Both the position numbers and the translations under genes were made by a program. 64,000 nucleotides of DNA from Pseudomonas sp. LB-090624 (GTDB lineage: Bacteria > Pseudomonadota > Gammaproteobacteria > Pseudomonadales > Pseudomonadaceae): NCBI RefSeq assembly GCF_003205205.1, contig NZ_QJRL01000002.1:124001-188000 (forward strand), read 5' to 3'. Positions 17,200-26,314 of the stretch are shown piece by piece; position 1 is the first letter of the stretch, and the number at the start of each line of letters is the position of its first letter. The notes under the pieces are model-generated. The model made no database searches. It was not told the origin of the DNA and saw only the letters and a program-made list of their open reading frames with translations.

Positions 17200-17222
17200 G
17201 CGGGATATTTTCCGTATCCCGC
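17200..17222 (+). other. Second hairpin in the pedE upstream region
   Basis: GCGGGATA and TATCCCGC form an 8-bp perfect stem with a 7-base loop, five bases after the CCGGGAA palindrome. The stem resembles the palindrome in its GGGA/TCCC core but has a longer spacer. It may be a second weaker operator or an RNA stem in the pedE leader. Confidence 0.4.
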
Positions 17223-17278
17223 AAGCGCCACTGCGCCCCACCCTGTGCAGGCCAAAACCTCCATTGGGAACTGCAACC

Positions 17279-19174
17279 ATGACAATAAGATCGCTACCCG
17301 CCCTTTCCCCTCTGGCCCTGAGCGTGCGCGTGCTGCTGATGGCCGGTAGCCTGGCCCTGGGCAGCGTGGCAACTGCGGCCACCCCCCCAGCGGCACCTGC
17401 CGGCAAGAATGTCACCTGGGAAGACATCGCCAACGACCACCTCACCACCAGCGACGTGCTGCAGTACGGCATGGGCACCAATGCCCAGCGCTGGAGCCCG
17501 CTGGCCCAGGTCAATGACAAGAACGTGTTCAAGCTGACCCCGGCCTGGTCGTACTCCTTCGGCGATGAGAAGCAGCGCGGCCAGGAATCACAGGCCATCG
17601 TCAGCGACGGCGTGGTCTACGTCACCGGCTCGTACTCGCGGGTATTCGCCCTCGATGCCAAGACCGGCAAACGCTTGTGGACCTATAACCACCGGCTGCC
17701 CGACAACATTCGTCCGTGCTGTGACGTGGTCAACCGCGGGGCGGCGATCTACGGCGACAAGATCTACTTCGGCACCCTCGACGCGCGGGTCATCGCCCTC
17801 GACAAGCGCACCGGCAAAGTGGTGTGGAACAAGAAGTTCGGCGACCACAGCGCCGGCTACACCATGACCGGTGCGCCAGTGCTGATCAAGGACAAGACCA
17901 GCGGCAAGGTGCTGCTGATCCACGGCAGCTCCGGTGATGAATTCGGCGTGGTCGGCCAGCTGTTCGCGCGGGACCCGGACACCGGCGAAGAGGTGTGGAT
18001 GCGGCCCTTCGTCGAGGGCCACATGGGCCGCCTGAACGGCAAGGACAGCACCCCGACCGGCGACGTCAAGGCGCCGTCCTGGCCGGACGACCCGACCACC
18101 GAAACCGGTAAGGTCGAAGCCTGGAGCCACGGCGGTGGTGCCCCTTGGCAAAGCGCGAGCTTCGACCCCGAAACCAACACCATCATCGTCGGCGCCGGCA
18201 ACCCAGGCCCCTGGAATACCTGGGCGCGCACGTCCAAGGACGGCAACCCGCATGACTTCGACAGCCTGTACACCTCTGGCCAGGTCGGTGTCGACCCGAG
18301 TACCGGCGAGGTCAAGTGGTTCTACCAGCACACCCCCAACGATGCCTGGGACTTCTCCGGCAACAACGAGCTGGTGCTGTTCGACTACAAGGACAAGGAC
18401 GGCAAGGTGGTCAAGGCTACCGGCCACGCTGACCGCAACGGTTTCTTCTACGTTGTCGACCGCAACAACGGCAAGCTGCAGAACGCCTTCCCCTTCGTCG
18501 ACAACATCACCTGGGCCAGTCACATCGACCTGAAGACCGGGCGCCCGGTGGAGAACCCCGGCCAACGCCCAGCCAAGCCGCTGCCGGGGGAAACCAAGGG
18601 CAAGCCGGTTGAGGTGTCGCCGCCATTCCTGGGCGGCAAGAACTGGAACCCCATGGCCTACAGCCAGGATACCGGCCTGTTCTACATCCCCGGCAACCAG
18701 TGGAAAGAGGAGTACTGGACCGAGGAAGTGAACTACAAGAAAGGCTCGGCTTACCTGGGCATGGGCTTCCGCATCAAGCGCATGTACGACGACCACGTGG
18801 GTACCCTGCGCGCCATGGACCCCTCCACCGGCAAGCTGGTGTGGGAACACAAGGAGCACCTGCCGCTATGGGCCGGGGTGCTAGCAACCAAGGGCAACCT
18901 GGTGTTCACCGGTACCGGCGATGGCTTCTTCAAGGCCTTCGACGCCAAGACCGGCAAGGAATTGTGGAAGTTCCAGACCGGCAGCGGCATCGTCTCGCCG
19001 CCCATCACCTGGGAACAGGACGGCGAGCAGTACATCGGCGTGACCGTGGGCTACGGCGGTGCAGTACCACTGTGGGGCGGCGACATGGCCGAGCTGACCA
19101 AACCGGTGGCTCAGGGTGGTTCGTTCTGGGTGTTCAAGATCCCGAGCTGGGACAACCAGACTGCACAGCGTTGA
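17279..19174 (+). CDS. pedE: PedE, calcium-type PQQ ethanol dehydrogenase
   Basis: The protein has 631 residues with signal peptide ending VATAATP. It has the quinoprotein propeller with vicinal Cys147-Cys148 (RPCCDV), metal ligands Glu221 (GDEFG) and Asn308 (AGNPG), and catalytic Asp358 in AWDFSGNNE. Ser360 stands where lanthanide enzymes have Asp, so this is the calcium-dependent form. The PQQ-stacking and propeller docking repeats (for example [16 protein letters not shown]) are intact. It oxidises ethanol, phenylethanol and related alcohols in the periplasm. It is divergent from its electron acceptor pedF. The true start is at 17279; longer in-frame extension lacks a signal peptide. Confidence 0.95.
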   Translation: MTIRSLPALSPLALSVRVLLMAGSLALGSVATAATPPAAPAGKNVTWEDIANDHLTTSDVLQYGMGTNAQRWSPLAQVNDKNVFKLTPAWSYSFGDEKQRGQESQAIVSDGVVYVTGSYSRVFALDAKTGKRLWTYNHRLPDNIRPCCDVVNRGAAIYGDKIYFGTLDARVIALDKRTGKVVWNKKFGDHSAGYTMTGAPVLIKDKTSGKVLLIHGSSGDEFGVVGQLFARDPDTGEEVWMRPFVEGHMGRLNGKDSTPTGDVKAPSWPDDPTTETGKVEAWSHGGGAPWQSASFDPETNTIIVGAGNPGPWNTWARTSKDGNPHDFDSLYTSGQVGVDPSTGEVKWFYQHTPNDAWDFSGNNELVLFDYKDKDGKVVKATGHADRNGFFYVVDRNNGKLQNAFPFVDNITWASHIDLKTGRPVENPGQRPAKPLPGETKGKPVEVSPPFLGGKNWNPMAYSQDTGLFYIPGNQWKEEYWTEEVNYKKGSAYLGMGFRIKRMYDDHVGTLRAMDPSTGKLVWEHKEHLPLWAGVLATKGNLVFTGTGDGFFKAFDAKTGKELWKFQTGSGIVSPPITWEQDGEQYIGVTVGYGGAVPLWGGDMAELTKPVAQGGSFWVFKIPSWDNQTAQR

Positions 19175-19240
19175 CCTGCAGCGGGGAGCGGCCTGCGCCC
19201 CTCCCCGTTTCTGACCTTGACCTGCCCAGAGGCTTTCACC

Positions 19241-19900
19241 ATGAATTACCTGCCCTTTACCTTGCTGCTGGCGCTGTCCCCTGCCCTGGCAGTGAACGCC
19301 GACGACGCCGGCAACGATGCCCCCTTGGTCATCGACGGCTGCGTGATAGCCGAAGCCAGCCAGTGCCCAGGGGCCAACCTGCGCGGCGCCAACCTGGCCA
19401 ACCAGGACCTGCGCAAGATGAACCTGGCCGGTGCCGACCTGCGTGAGGCCGACCTGCGTCATGCCCAGCTGGACCTGGCAAATCTGGAAAAAGCCCGCCT
19501 GCAAGGTGCCAACCTGACCCGCGCCAGCCTGCAACAGAGCAATCTGCGCCTGGCCGACCTGAGCAACAGCAAGCTGGTGGCCATTCAAGGCTGGGGCTTG
19601 TTCGCCCAGGGCGCACAGTTTGCAAAGGCGGACTTGCGCGCAGCCTACCTGCAGTTCGCCAGGCTGTCCGGGGCAAAGCTGCAGCAGGCCAACTTGCAGG
19701 CGGCGGACCTGGAAATGGCCTGGTTGAGCAAAGCCGATCTGCAAGAGGCCAACCTGGGCGATGCCAACCTACAGGAGGCCAAGTTTGGCCAGAGCAACCT
19801 GGCACGCGCCGATTTGCGCGGGGCGCGGCAGCATTACGGGAACTTTCAGGAGGCCAATATGGAGGGGTGCAGGGGTTGCCCTGAGACCTGGGACAAATGA
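19241..19900 (+). CDS. Exported pentapeptide-repeat protein
   Basis: The protein has 219 residues with signal peptide ending LAVNA. Most of the mature chain is A(D/N)LxX pentapeptide repeats (ANLRGANLANQDLRKMNLAG and on), predicted to fold into a right-handed quadrilateral beta-helix. Cys residues occur at the start (GCVIAEASQC) and end (GCRGC). The stop of pedE is 66 bases upstream, so it is probably in the same transcript. Homologues sit beside pedE in other P. putida strains, as I recall. Its role is unknown; the fold and location suggest a periplasmic scaffold. Confidence 0.85.
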   Translation: MNYLPFTLLLALSPALAVNADDAGNDAPLVIDGCVIAEASQCPGANLRGANLANQDLRKMNLAGADLREADLRHAQLDLANLEKARLQGANLTRASLQQSNLRLADLSNSKLVAIQGWGLFAQGAQFAKADLRAAYLQFARLSGAKLQQANLQAADLEMAWLSKADLQEANLGDANLQEAKFGQSNLARADLRGARQHYGNFQEANMEGCRGCPETWDK

Positions 19901-20082
19901 GTGAGGGGTTCGCCGTGGCAGGTTCAGGGCCTGTGAGATCGAGCGCCGCCACAAAAACCAAGCCGTGCACCCGGTGGCCTTGTCGCAATCTGCAATTGCA
20001 GGGGGTGAGTAATGGCTTGGTCCACCTGTCGGGTGGGCCAGTAGCGGCTGGTAGGTGCATGCCTTGAGTTGTTCGTCGCCTG

Positions 20083-20311
20083 TGAGATCGAGCGCCGCCC
20101 GCGCGGCGCATCGCGAGCTGCGCTCGCTCCTACCTTTGTTTCGGGCTAGTCACGCCTGTGACAGGCGCGCGCGACCGCCTTGTTCGTTCGACGCAATATC
20201 GCGCCATGCGCCAAGGCGTACGCGCGCAAATCCCCCAGGCGTAACTGGCCCGAAACAAAGGTAGGAGCGAGCGCAGCTCGCGATGCGCCGCGCGGGCGGC
20301 GCTCGATCTCA
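20083..20311. repeat. Long inverted repeat, 76-base arms
   Basis: The gap 19901-20344 holds no gene. Left arm 20083-20158 and right arm 20236-20311 are reverse complements with two mismatches over 76 bases. They begin TGAGATCGAGCGCCGCCC and end near AGTNACGCCTG, with a 77-base centre. A further direct copy of the outer 21 bases (CCTGTGAGATCGAGCGCCGCC) is at 19930-19950 and again at 20079. The element lies between the convergent ends of the pentapeptide gene and pedR2. It carries no transposase; it looks like a non-autonomous, REP-derived element. Confidence 0.75.
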
Positions 20312-20344
20312 GAGGCGCTGAACCTCCAAAGCCAGGCGCTCACC

Positions 20345-20983
20345 TCACCCCGCCACCCGCACCACCCCCAGGTCAATCCCCAGATGCACCAGCTCGGCAT
20401 GCGAGCTGACCTGCATCTTGCTCTTGAGCAAGGTCAGGTGGTTGGACACGGTCTTGGCACTGATACACAACTGCTCGGCAATTACCCGCGCCGGGGTGCC
20501 CTTTGCCAGCATCGTGAAGATCTCCAGTTCGCGCTGGGTCATGCGCTGTAACCGCGGGTCACCCGTGCTTTGCTGTGACCTGCAAGCCAGCTGTGTGGCC
20601 AAGGGCTGTTCGATGTAGGCATGCCCGGCCAATACCCGCTGCACCGCCTCGATCAGCACCTCAGGCGCCGAGTTCTTGGTCAGGTAGCCCGAAGCCCCCG
20701 CCTCCAGCGCCTGGCGTACCAGCGGCAGCTCGTCGTGCATGCTGAAAAACAACACCCGCAACTGCGGAAGGCGCTGGCGCAGGCGACGGGTGGTTTCCAG
20801 GCCACTGATACCGGGCAGGCCAAAGTCCATGATCACCAGGTTGGGTACCTGCTCCTGCACCCTCGCCAGCGCTTCTTCACCACTGGCGGCCTCACGCACC
20901 TGCACCAATGGCAGCACCGCCCGCAGCAGGCTGGCGTAGCCCTGGCGGACCACGGCGTGGTCATCGACCAACACGATATTCAT
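20345..20983 (-). CDS. pedR2: PedR2, NarL/LuxR-type response regulator
   Basis: The protein has 212 residues. Receiver phospho-acceptor Asp53 is in LVIMDFGLPG, and Lys is in GYLTKNSAP. The C-terminal LuxR helix-turn-helix is near 145-205 (MTQRELEIFTMLAKGTPARVIAEQLCISAKTVSNHL, seen as consecutive family motifs). The ATG at 20983 overlaps the TGA of the kinase gene by one base and has GGAGGTG upstream, so expression is coupled. In P. putida the PedS2/PedR2 pair governs the lanthanide switch between pedE and pedH. The gene is convergent with pedE and the pentapeptide gene. Confidence 0.85.
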   Translation of the reverse strand: MNIVLVDDHAVVRQGYASLLRAVLPLVQVREAASGEEALARVQEQVPNLVIMDFGLPGISGLETTRRLRQRLPQLRVLFFSMHDELPLVRQALEAGASGYLTKNSAPEVLIEAVQRVLAGHAYIEQPLATQLACRSQQSTGDPRLQRMTQRELEIFTMLAKGTPARVIAEQLCISAKTVSNHLTLLKSKMQVSSHAELVHLGIDLGVVRVAG

Positions 20984-22257
20984 CACACCTCCTCCGGTAT
21001 GTTAAGGGCCAGCGCCCAGCCAGCCCCCGGGCGGCTGAAAATGCGTAACTCCCCACCAAGGCTGCGGGCCCGCTCAGCCATCGAGTGCAGGCCTACCCCT
21101 GGGCGACGGGGCTGGCAAGCGCCACAGCCGTTGTCGCGAATGAACAGGCGCAAGCCCTTGGTACTGCGCTGCAGGCGTACCCGCACCTGGGTGGCACCGG
21201 CATGCCGGGCGACGTTGGTCAGCGCCTCCTGCAGCAAGCGGTACAAATGCGTTCTGCTCGCCCCAGGCAGCGCCGGCAGATGCTCACCAACCCGCAGCCG
21301 GCACTCGATGCCCTGGCTGGCCTGCCACTGGCTCACCAACAGCCCGAAGGCCTCGGCCAGCGGCATGTAATGCAGCGCCACCGGATATAAATTGTGCACC
21401 AGCGCACGAAAACCTTGCTGCAGCCGCTCGCAATTGACTTCAAGGGCGTGCGCCGTCTGTGTCACCCGTTCAGGCTGTTCGGCCACCATGCGCAACAGGC
21501 ACAGCTGGGCACGCATGCCGGCCAGGTATTGCCCCAGATCATCGTGCAGGGTCTGCGCCAACTGGGTACGCTCCTGCTCCTGCACTGCCAGCAGAGCTTG
21601 AGTCAGTTGGGCATTGTCGGCCTGGGCCTGCTCCAGGGTTGCGGCCATGCGGTTGAAGTGTTTCGCCAACTGGCGCGCTTCCGGCAAGCCGGCCTCGCGC
21701 AGGCGCGCCGTCAATTGTCCGCCTGAGACTTGGTGCAAGGCCCCCAGCAGCTCATCCAGCAGGCCCATGGCCCGCCGCACCGCCCAGCGGATGGTCAACA
21801 GGCTCAACAACAATGCCAGCCCACAAACGCCTAGCAGTTGCTGCAGGGAGTCCCAGACTTCATCGATTTCATCCCGCGCATCCACGGCAATCAACACGCG
21901 GCGGCCATCACTCAAGTCCAGCAACCGGCTGCCTTGGTAACGCTCACCGACCAACTGGCGGCCAAGCCAGGCATCCATACCGGCCTCTTGCGGCAGCGTT
22001 GGCACCTCACCCGGTGCCAGCCAGTGCACACGCACATGGCGCAGGCTCTTGGTCAAACCGGGTTGCAGGCTTGCCGGGTCGCGTTCAGCGGTTTCGCCCA
22101 AGTACGCCAACACAGCCTCGGCTGACTGCAACTCACGCTCGACGTCGGCCACTGCCTGGTGCAACAGCACCCCGGCACAAGCCAGCGTCACCAAGGCGAA
22201 GCATAACGTGACCCAGAGGTTGACTCGCCACAGGGCCGACAAGTTGACAAGGCGCAC
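20983..22257 (-). CDS. pedS2: PedS2, membrane sensor histidine kinase of the lanthanide switch
   Basis: The protein has 424 residues. Two transmembrane helices (about 13-34 and 141-158) flank a periplasmic domain of about 100 residues rich in Asp and Glu, plausible for metal sensing. A HAMP-like region follows, then a HisKA_3 box QEQERTQLAQTLHDDLGQ with His238, and a HATPase domain with LLQEALTNVARHAGA and DNGCG. It is divergent from the ABC operon at 22408, sharing 150 bases of promoter. By synteny this is PedS2, whose kinase activity is lowered by La3+ in the periplasm. Residue-level metal binding is not proven here. Confidence 0.85.
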   Translation of the reverse strand: MRLVNLSALWRVNLWVTLCFALVTLACAGVLLHQAVADVERELQSAEAVLAYLGETAERDPASLQPGLTKSLRHVRVHWLAPGEVPTLPQEAGMDAWLGRQLVGERYQGSRLLDLSDGRRVLIAVDARDEIDEVWDSLQQLLGVCGLALLLSLLTIRWAVRRAMGLLDELLGALHQVSGGQLTARLREAGLPEARQLAKHFNRMAATLEQAQADNAQLTQALLAVQEQERTQLAQTLHDDLGQYLAGMRAQLCLLRMVAEQPERVTQTAHALEVNCERLQQGFRALVHNLYPVALHYMPLAEAFGLLVSQWQASQGIECRLRVGEHLPALPGASRTHLYRLLQEALTNVARHAGATQVRVRLQRSTKGLRLFIRDNGCGACQPRRPGVGLHSMAERARSLGGELRIFSRPGAGWALALNIPEEV

Positions 22258-22315
22258 AAGCGGTTCTCCTCAGGCCATTGGGGACCATCGTAAAACTGCG
22301 GCCCCCGCACTGAAT

Positions 22316-22350
22316 TACTACCTTGGTACCGGCCGAGCGCTACTTTCTGC
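22316..22350. promoter_or_regulatory. Paired activator-like sites between pedS2 and the ABC operon
   Basis: TACTACCTTGGTAC (core 22321-22326) and GCTACTTTCTGC (core 22343-22348) have cores 22 bases apart, in the gap 22258-22407. The second site ends 60 bases before the ATG of the solute-binding protein gene at 22408, which suggests that operon as the target. Confidence 0.45.
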
Positions 22351-22407
22351 ATATTTCCCGCTGCCGAAGGGCTTCCTATGCTGGCGCCATCTGCCGTGGA
22401 GTGTGTC

Positions 22408-23601
22408 ATGCGCCAGCCTGCCCACCTTGCCCTCACCTGCCTACTGGCCCTGGCCGCCGCGCTGTCTGCGCCCCTGACGCCTGCCGCGCAGGGCCAGCCC
22501 GCAGAGACGCTGCAAGTACGCATCGGCTACCTGGGCTATCGCCCCGACCCAGGCCCGCTGCTGTCCAACATCATCCCTGAACCCGGCGATGCCGGGTTGC
22601 AAGGCGCCGACCTGGCCATTGTCGACAGCAACAGCACCGGGCGCTTCCTGAAACAGCAGTTCCAACTGACCCACGCCAACGTCGACAGCCCCGAGGCGCT
22701 GCTCCAGGCGGCCAAGGCCCAGCATGACCAGGGCCTGCGCCTGTTCGTGGTCAACGCCCCGGCCACCAGCCTGCGCGCACTGTCTGCCGCCCTGCCCGAC
22801 AGCCTGCTGTTCAATGCTGGCAGCCCGGACGACAGCCTGCGCAGCAGCCAGTGCCTGGGCAATGTGCTGCACAGCCTGCCGGGCCGGGCCATGCTCGCCG
22901 ATGCCCTGGTGCAGTTCCTGGTACTGCGCAAATGGCAGCGGGCGTTACTGGTGGTCGGCCAGACGCCAGACGACCAGGCCTACGCCGCCGCCCTGCGCCG
23001 CTCGCTGAAACGTTTTGGCGTGCAACTGGTCGCGGAAAAGGCCTGGACCTTCGACAACGACCAGCGCCGCAGCGCCCAGGCCGACATGCCGCTGTTCACC
23101 CAAACGGCCGAATACGACGTGGTGCTGGTGGCCGACGAGCGCGGTGACTTTGGCGAATACCTGCCCTACCAGACCTGGTACCCGCGCCCGGTGGCCGGCA
23201 CTCAGGGCCTGACCCCTACCGGCTGGCACAAGACCGTGGAAACCTTCGGCGCGGCACAGCTGCAAAAGCGCTTCGAAGCCCAGGCCGGGCGCTGGATGAA
23301 CGACCGCGACTTCGCCGCCTGGATGGCCGTGCGCAGTGTCGCCAGCGCGGTCAGCAAGTTGCACCAGGCCCAGCCGCGCGCGGTGCAGCAGCTGTTGCTC
23401 AGCGAGCAGTTGCCGCTGGACGGGTTCAAGGGCCGCAAGCTCAGTTACCGCCCGTGGAACGGCGAACTGCGCCAGCCGATCCCGCTGGTGCAGCCACGCG
23501 CCCTGGTCAGCACTTCGCCGCAGGAAGGCTTCCTGCACCCCTTCAACGAAATGGACAGCCTGGGCTATGACAAGCCCGAAGTGACCTGCAGCTACCCCTG
23601 A
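22408..23601 (+). CDS. PQQ-associated ABC substrate-binding protein
   Basis: The protein has 397 residues. The ATG at 22408 is preceded by GGAGTGTGTC; the earlier in-frame Met at 22378 lacks a site. The signal peptide ends PLTPAAQ. The body is type 1 periplasmic-binding (LIV-like): LQVRIGYLGYRP, LFVVNAPATSLRALS, WQRALLVVGQTPDDQAYAAALRRSLKRFG and PWNGELRQPIPLV. It belongs to the ABC binding proteins that occur only with PQQ alcohol dehydrogenases. It begins an operon with a beta-propeller protein, an ATPase and a permease. The ligand is unknown; the P. putida U ped work placed this transporter with phenylethanol use. Confidence 0.85.
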   Translation: MRQPAHLALTCLLALAAALSAPLTPAAQGQPAETLQVRIGYLGYRPDPGPLLSNIIPEPGDAGLQGADLAIVDSNSTGRFLKQQFQLTHANVDSPEALLQAAKAQHDQGLRLFVVNAPATSLRALSAALPDSLLFNAGSPDDSLRSSQCLGNVLHSLPGRAMLADALVQFLVLRKWQRALLVVGQTPDDQAYAAALRRSLKRFGVQLVAEKAWTFDNDQRRSAQADMPLFTQTAEYDVVLVADERGDFGEYLPYQTWYPRPVAGTQGLTPTGWHKTVETFGAAQLQKRFEAQAGRWMNDRDFAAWMAVRSVASAVSKLHQAQPRAVQQLLLSEQLPLDGFKGRKLSYRPWNGELRQPIPLVQPRALVSTSPQEGFLHPFNEMDSLGYDKPEVTCSYP

Positions 23602-23631
23602 GCCGATAACCACAACCATAAGGATTTCGCC

Positions 23632-24621
23632 ATGCGCCGCCCCGTCTTCCCCCGGGCCCTGCTCTACCCCAGCCTGCTCTCGGGCGCCTTGGCGCTGGCC
23701 TGCGGGCACGCCGTGGCCGCCACTGCCTGGGTGTCCAACGAAAAGGACAACAGCCTCAGCCTGATCGACATGCAAACCCTGGAGGTCACCCAGACCCTGC
23801 CGGTGGGCCAGCGCCCGCGGGGCCTGCTGCTGTCGCATGACCACAAGCTGCTGTACATCTGCGCCAGCGACTCCGACCGGGTGCAGGTGATGGACGTGGC
23901 CACGCGCCAGATCATCAAGGAGCTGCCCTCCGGCAAAGACCCCGAGCAGTTCGCCCTGCACCCCAACGACCGCTGGTTGTATGTGTCCAACGAGGACGAC
24001 GCGCTGGTGACGGTGATCGACACCGTGACCGACAAGGTCCTGGGGCAGATCGATGTCGGCATCGAGCCCGAAGGCATGGCCGTGAGCCCCGATGGCAAGT
24101 GGGCGGTGAACACCAGCGAAACCACCAACATGCTGCACTGGATCGACACCAGCACCCAGACCTTGGCCGACAGCACCCTGGTCGACCAGCGCCCGCGCTT
24201 CGTCGAGTTCAGCCAGGACGGCTCGAAACTGTGGGCCTCGGCGGAAATCGGTGGCACGGTGACCATCCTCGACGTGGCCACCCGCCAAGTGCTGAAAACC
24301 CTCAACTTCCAGATCAAGGGCGTGCACCCGGACAAGGTCCAGCCGGTGGGTATAAAGCTCAGCGCCGATGGCAAGTACGCCTTCGTCGCGCTGGGGCCAG
24401 CCAACCATGTGGCAGTGATCGATGCCAAGACCTATGAGGTGCTCGACTACCTGCTGGTCGGGCGGCGGGTCTGGCAACTGGCATTCACCCCCGACCAGAG
24501 TCGCTTGCTGGCCACCAACGGCGTCAGTGGCGATGTGTCGGTGATCGATGCGCAACACCTCAAGGTGCTCAAGTCAGTGAAAGTCGGGCGCTACCCCTGG
24601 GGTGTGGTGGTGACCCCATGA
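23632..24621 (+). CDS. PQQ-associated YVTN beta-propeller protein
   Basis: The protein has 329 residues with signal peptide ending GHAVAA. Seven YVTN-type repeats are visible (WVSNEKDNSLSLIDMQTLEV, YICASDSDRVQVMD, YVSNEDDALVTVIDTVTD, ATNGVSGDVSVIDAQ). It is the seven-blade propeller always encoded with the PQQ-linked ABC genes. It probably acts in the periplasm as a binding or scaffold partner of the transporter. No redox cofactor motif is seen. Its last codons overlap the ATPase gene by 4 bases (ATGA). Confidence 0.87.
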   Translation: MRRPVFPRALLYPSLLSGALALACGHAVAATAWVSNEKDNSLSLIDMQTLEVTQTLPVGQRPRGLLLSHDHKLLYICASDSDRVQVMDVATRQIIKELPSGKDPEQFALHPNDRWLYVSNEDDALVTVIDTVTDKVLGQIDVGIEPEGMAVSPDGKWAVNTSETTNMLHWIDTSTQTLADSTLVDQRPRFVEFSQDGSKLWASAEIGGTVTILDVATRQVLKTLNFQIKGVHPDKVQPVGIKLSADGKYAFVALGPANHVAVIDAKTYEVLDYLLVGRRVWQLAFTPDQSRLLATNGVSGDVSVIDAQHLKVLKSVKVGRYPWGVVVTP

Positions 24622-25358
24622 ACGCCCTGGAAGTCAGGGACGTCAGTTTTGCCTACGGCCAGCGCGAGGCACTCAGGCAGGTTGGCTTCGGTCTGGCACC
24701 TGGGCGTTTCGCCGCGCTGTTGGGCCCCAATGGCGCCGGCAAGTCGACCTTGATCGCCCTGCTTACCCGCCTGTACGACCTGCAACAGGGCGACATTGAC
24801 GTGTGCGGCCATTCATTGCGCACCAGCCCGCGCCCAGCCCTGCGCCAACTGGGCGTGGTGTTTCAGCAGAGTACCCTGGACCTGGACCTGAGCGTCGAGC
24901 AGAACCTGCGCTACCACGCCGCCCTGCATGGCCTGTCGCGGCGCCAAAGCAGCCAGCGCGTCGAGGCCGAACTGGCTCGCCAAGGCCTTGGCGAACGCCG
25001 TCATGATCGCGTGCGCGAGCTGAACATTGGCCATCGTCGCCGGGTGGAAATTGCCCGCGCGCTGCTGCATGAGCCGCGCCTGTTGCTGCTCGACGAAGCC
25101 AGCGTCGGCCTTGACCCAGCCAGCCGCCTGGCGCTCAACCAGCACCTGCGGCTGCTGTGCGTCGAGCAGCAATTGAGTGTGCTGTGGGCCACCCACCTGC
25201 TGGACGAAGTACAGCCCAGCGACGACCTGCTGATACTCCACCAAGGGCGCCTGGTGGCCAGTGGTACGGCCGATGCGTTGAGCCAGGAGCATGGTGGCGA
25301 CCTCGACCACGCCTTTGCCCGCCTGACCCGCACGCCTTCAGGAGCCAACGCCCAATGA
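24618..25358 (+). CDS. pedA: PQQ-associated ABC transporter ATP-binding protein
   Basis: The protein has 246 residues. Walker A GPNGAGKST is at 36-44, the Q-loop is in GVVFQQSTLDLDL, Walker B is LLLLDEASVGLD and the switch His is in ATHLLDEV. The signature helix reads RELNIGHRRRVEIARALL, where the usual LSGGQ is replaced by LNIGH, a marked departure that should weaken or alter nucleotide binding at that site. It overlaps the genes on both sides by 4 bases. The name pedA is given by analogy with P. putida U and is less certain than the function. Confidence 0.85.
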   Translation: MNALEVRDVSFAYGQREALRQVGFGLAPGRFAALLGPNGAGKSTLIALLTRLYDLQQGDIDVCGHSLRTSPRPALRQLGVVFQQSTLDLDLSVEQNLRYHAALHGLSRRQSSQRVEAELARQGLGERRHDRVRELNIGHRRRVEIARALLHEPRLLLLDEASVGLDPASRLALNQHLRLLCVEQQLSVLWATHLLDEVQPSDDLLILHQGRLVASGTADALSQEHGGDLDHAFARLTRTPSGANAQ

Positions 25359-26146
25359 ACGCTTACTGGCAATGTTTCAACGGCATCATGCAGCGCGAAT
25401 GGCTGCGCTTCGTGTTGCAGCGCACGCGCCTGCTCAGTGCCCTGGTGCGCCCGCTGCTGTGGCTGCTGGTATTCGCCGCCGGGTTTCGCGCAGCGCTGGG
25501 CATCGCGATCATCGAGCCCTACGACACGTACATCCCCTACGAGGTGTACATCATTCCCGGCCTGGCCTGCATGATCCTCTTGTTCAATGGTATGCAGGGT
25601 TCGTTGTCGATGGTCTATGACCGCGAGATGGGCAGCATGCGGGTGCTCCTGACCAGCCCCTTGCCGCGGCCGTTCCTGCTGGGCAGCAAGTTGCTGGCGA
25701 CCTCGCTGGTTTCCCTGCTACAGGTGTATGCATTCCTTGCCATTGCCTGGCTGTACGGTGTGCAGCCGCCGGTTGCGGGGTTGCTGATGGCCCTGCCGGC
25801 ATTGCTGCTGGTGGCCTTCATGCTCAGCGCCCTGGGGCTGTTGCTGTCGAACGCCATCCGCCAGCTGGAGAACTTCGCCGGGGTGATGAATTTCGTGATC
25901 TTCCCGCTGTTCTTCCTGTCGTCGGCGCTGTACCCGTTGTGGAAGATGCGCGAGGCCAGCGAATGGCTGTACGGGTTGTGCGCAGTAAACCCGTTTACCC
26001 ACGCCGTGGAGCTGGTGCGCTTTGCCTTGTACGAGCGGCTGAACCTGCTGGCGCTGGCGGTGTGCCTGGGCTTGACCGGGCTGTTCACCCTGCTGGCGAT
26101 CCTCACCTTCAACCCCCAGCATGCAGCGCTGCGCAAGCCGCGCTGA
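25355..26146 (+). CDS. pedC: PQQ-associated ABC-2 type permease (PedC-like)
   Basis: The protein has 263 residues from ATG 25355, inside the ATGA overlap with the ATPase. It has six hydrophobic segments and the ABC-2 pattern: YIPYEVYIIPGLACMILLFNG and MVYDREMGSMRVLLTSPLPR, the conserved cytoplasmic loop of this class. ABC-2 permeases normally export, yet the operon starts with an importer-like binding protein. Homologues are annotated as alcohol ABC transporter permease. It may handle a product or cofactor of alcohol oxidation in either direction. Confidence 0.86.
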   Translation: MNAYWQCFNGIMQREWLRFVLQRTRLLSALVRPLLWLLVFAAGFRAALGIAIIEPYDTYIPYEVYIIPGLACMILLFNGMQGSLSMVYDREMGSMRVLLTSPLPRPFLLGSKLLATSLVSLLQVYAFLAIAWLYGVQPPVAGLLMALPALLLVAFMLSALGLLLSNAIRQLENFAGVMNFVIFPLFFLSSALYPLWKMREASEWLYGLCAVNPFTHAVELVRFALYERLNLLALAVCLGLTGLFTLLAILTFNPQHAALRKPR

Positions 26147-26220
26147 AAACCTGGCGTGTAACGCGGATAGTGTGTGGGAGCGGCCTTGGGCGTCTCCATG
26201 CCTTCAGGCGCCCGGCCATC

Positions 26221-26234
26221 TACTACTTTAGTAC
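26221..26234 (+). promoter_or_regulatory. TACTACTTTAGTAC dyad before the CXXCW gene
   Basis: This single TACTAC-TTTA-GTAC dyad resembles the 22316 and 17130 sites and lies about 80 bases upstream of the ATG at 26315. I find no partner 22 bases away. A REP-like fragment (GTGTGGGAGCGGCCTTG) precedes it at 26172. Confidence 0.4.
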
Positions 26235-26314
26235 TGCATTTACTGTCTATCGTCGCATTCACAAAGCACCGCCACTGGCATGTAATGAGTCCATAACAAA
26301 AAGGAACAACCTCC

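Noticed and set aside
19901..20344. Possible small genes or an insertion sequence in the repeat region
   Set aside because: All frames are explained by the long inverted repeat. There is no transposase and no credible start signal.
22945..24558. A 537-codon minus-strand frame
   Set aside because: It is antisense to the ABC binding protein and the YVTN propeller, which have signal peptides and family repeats. The frame shows no domain and typical shadow composition.
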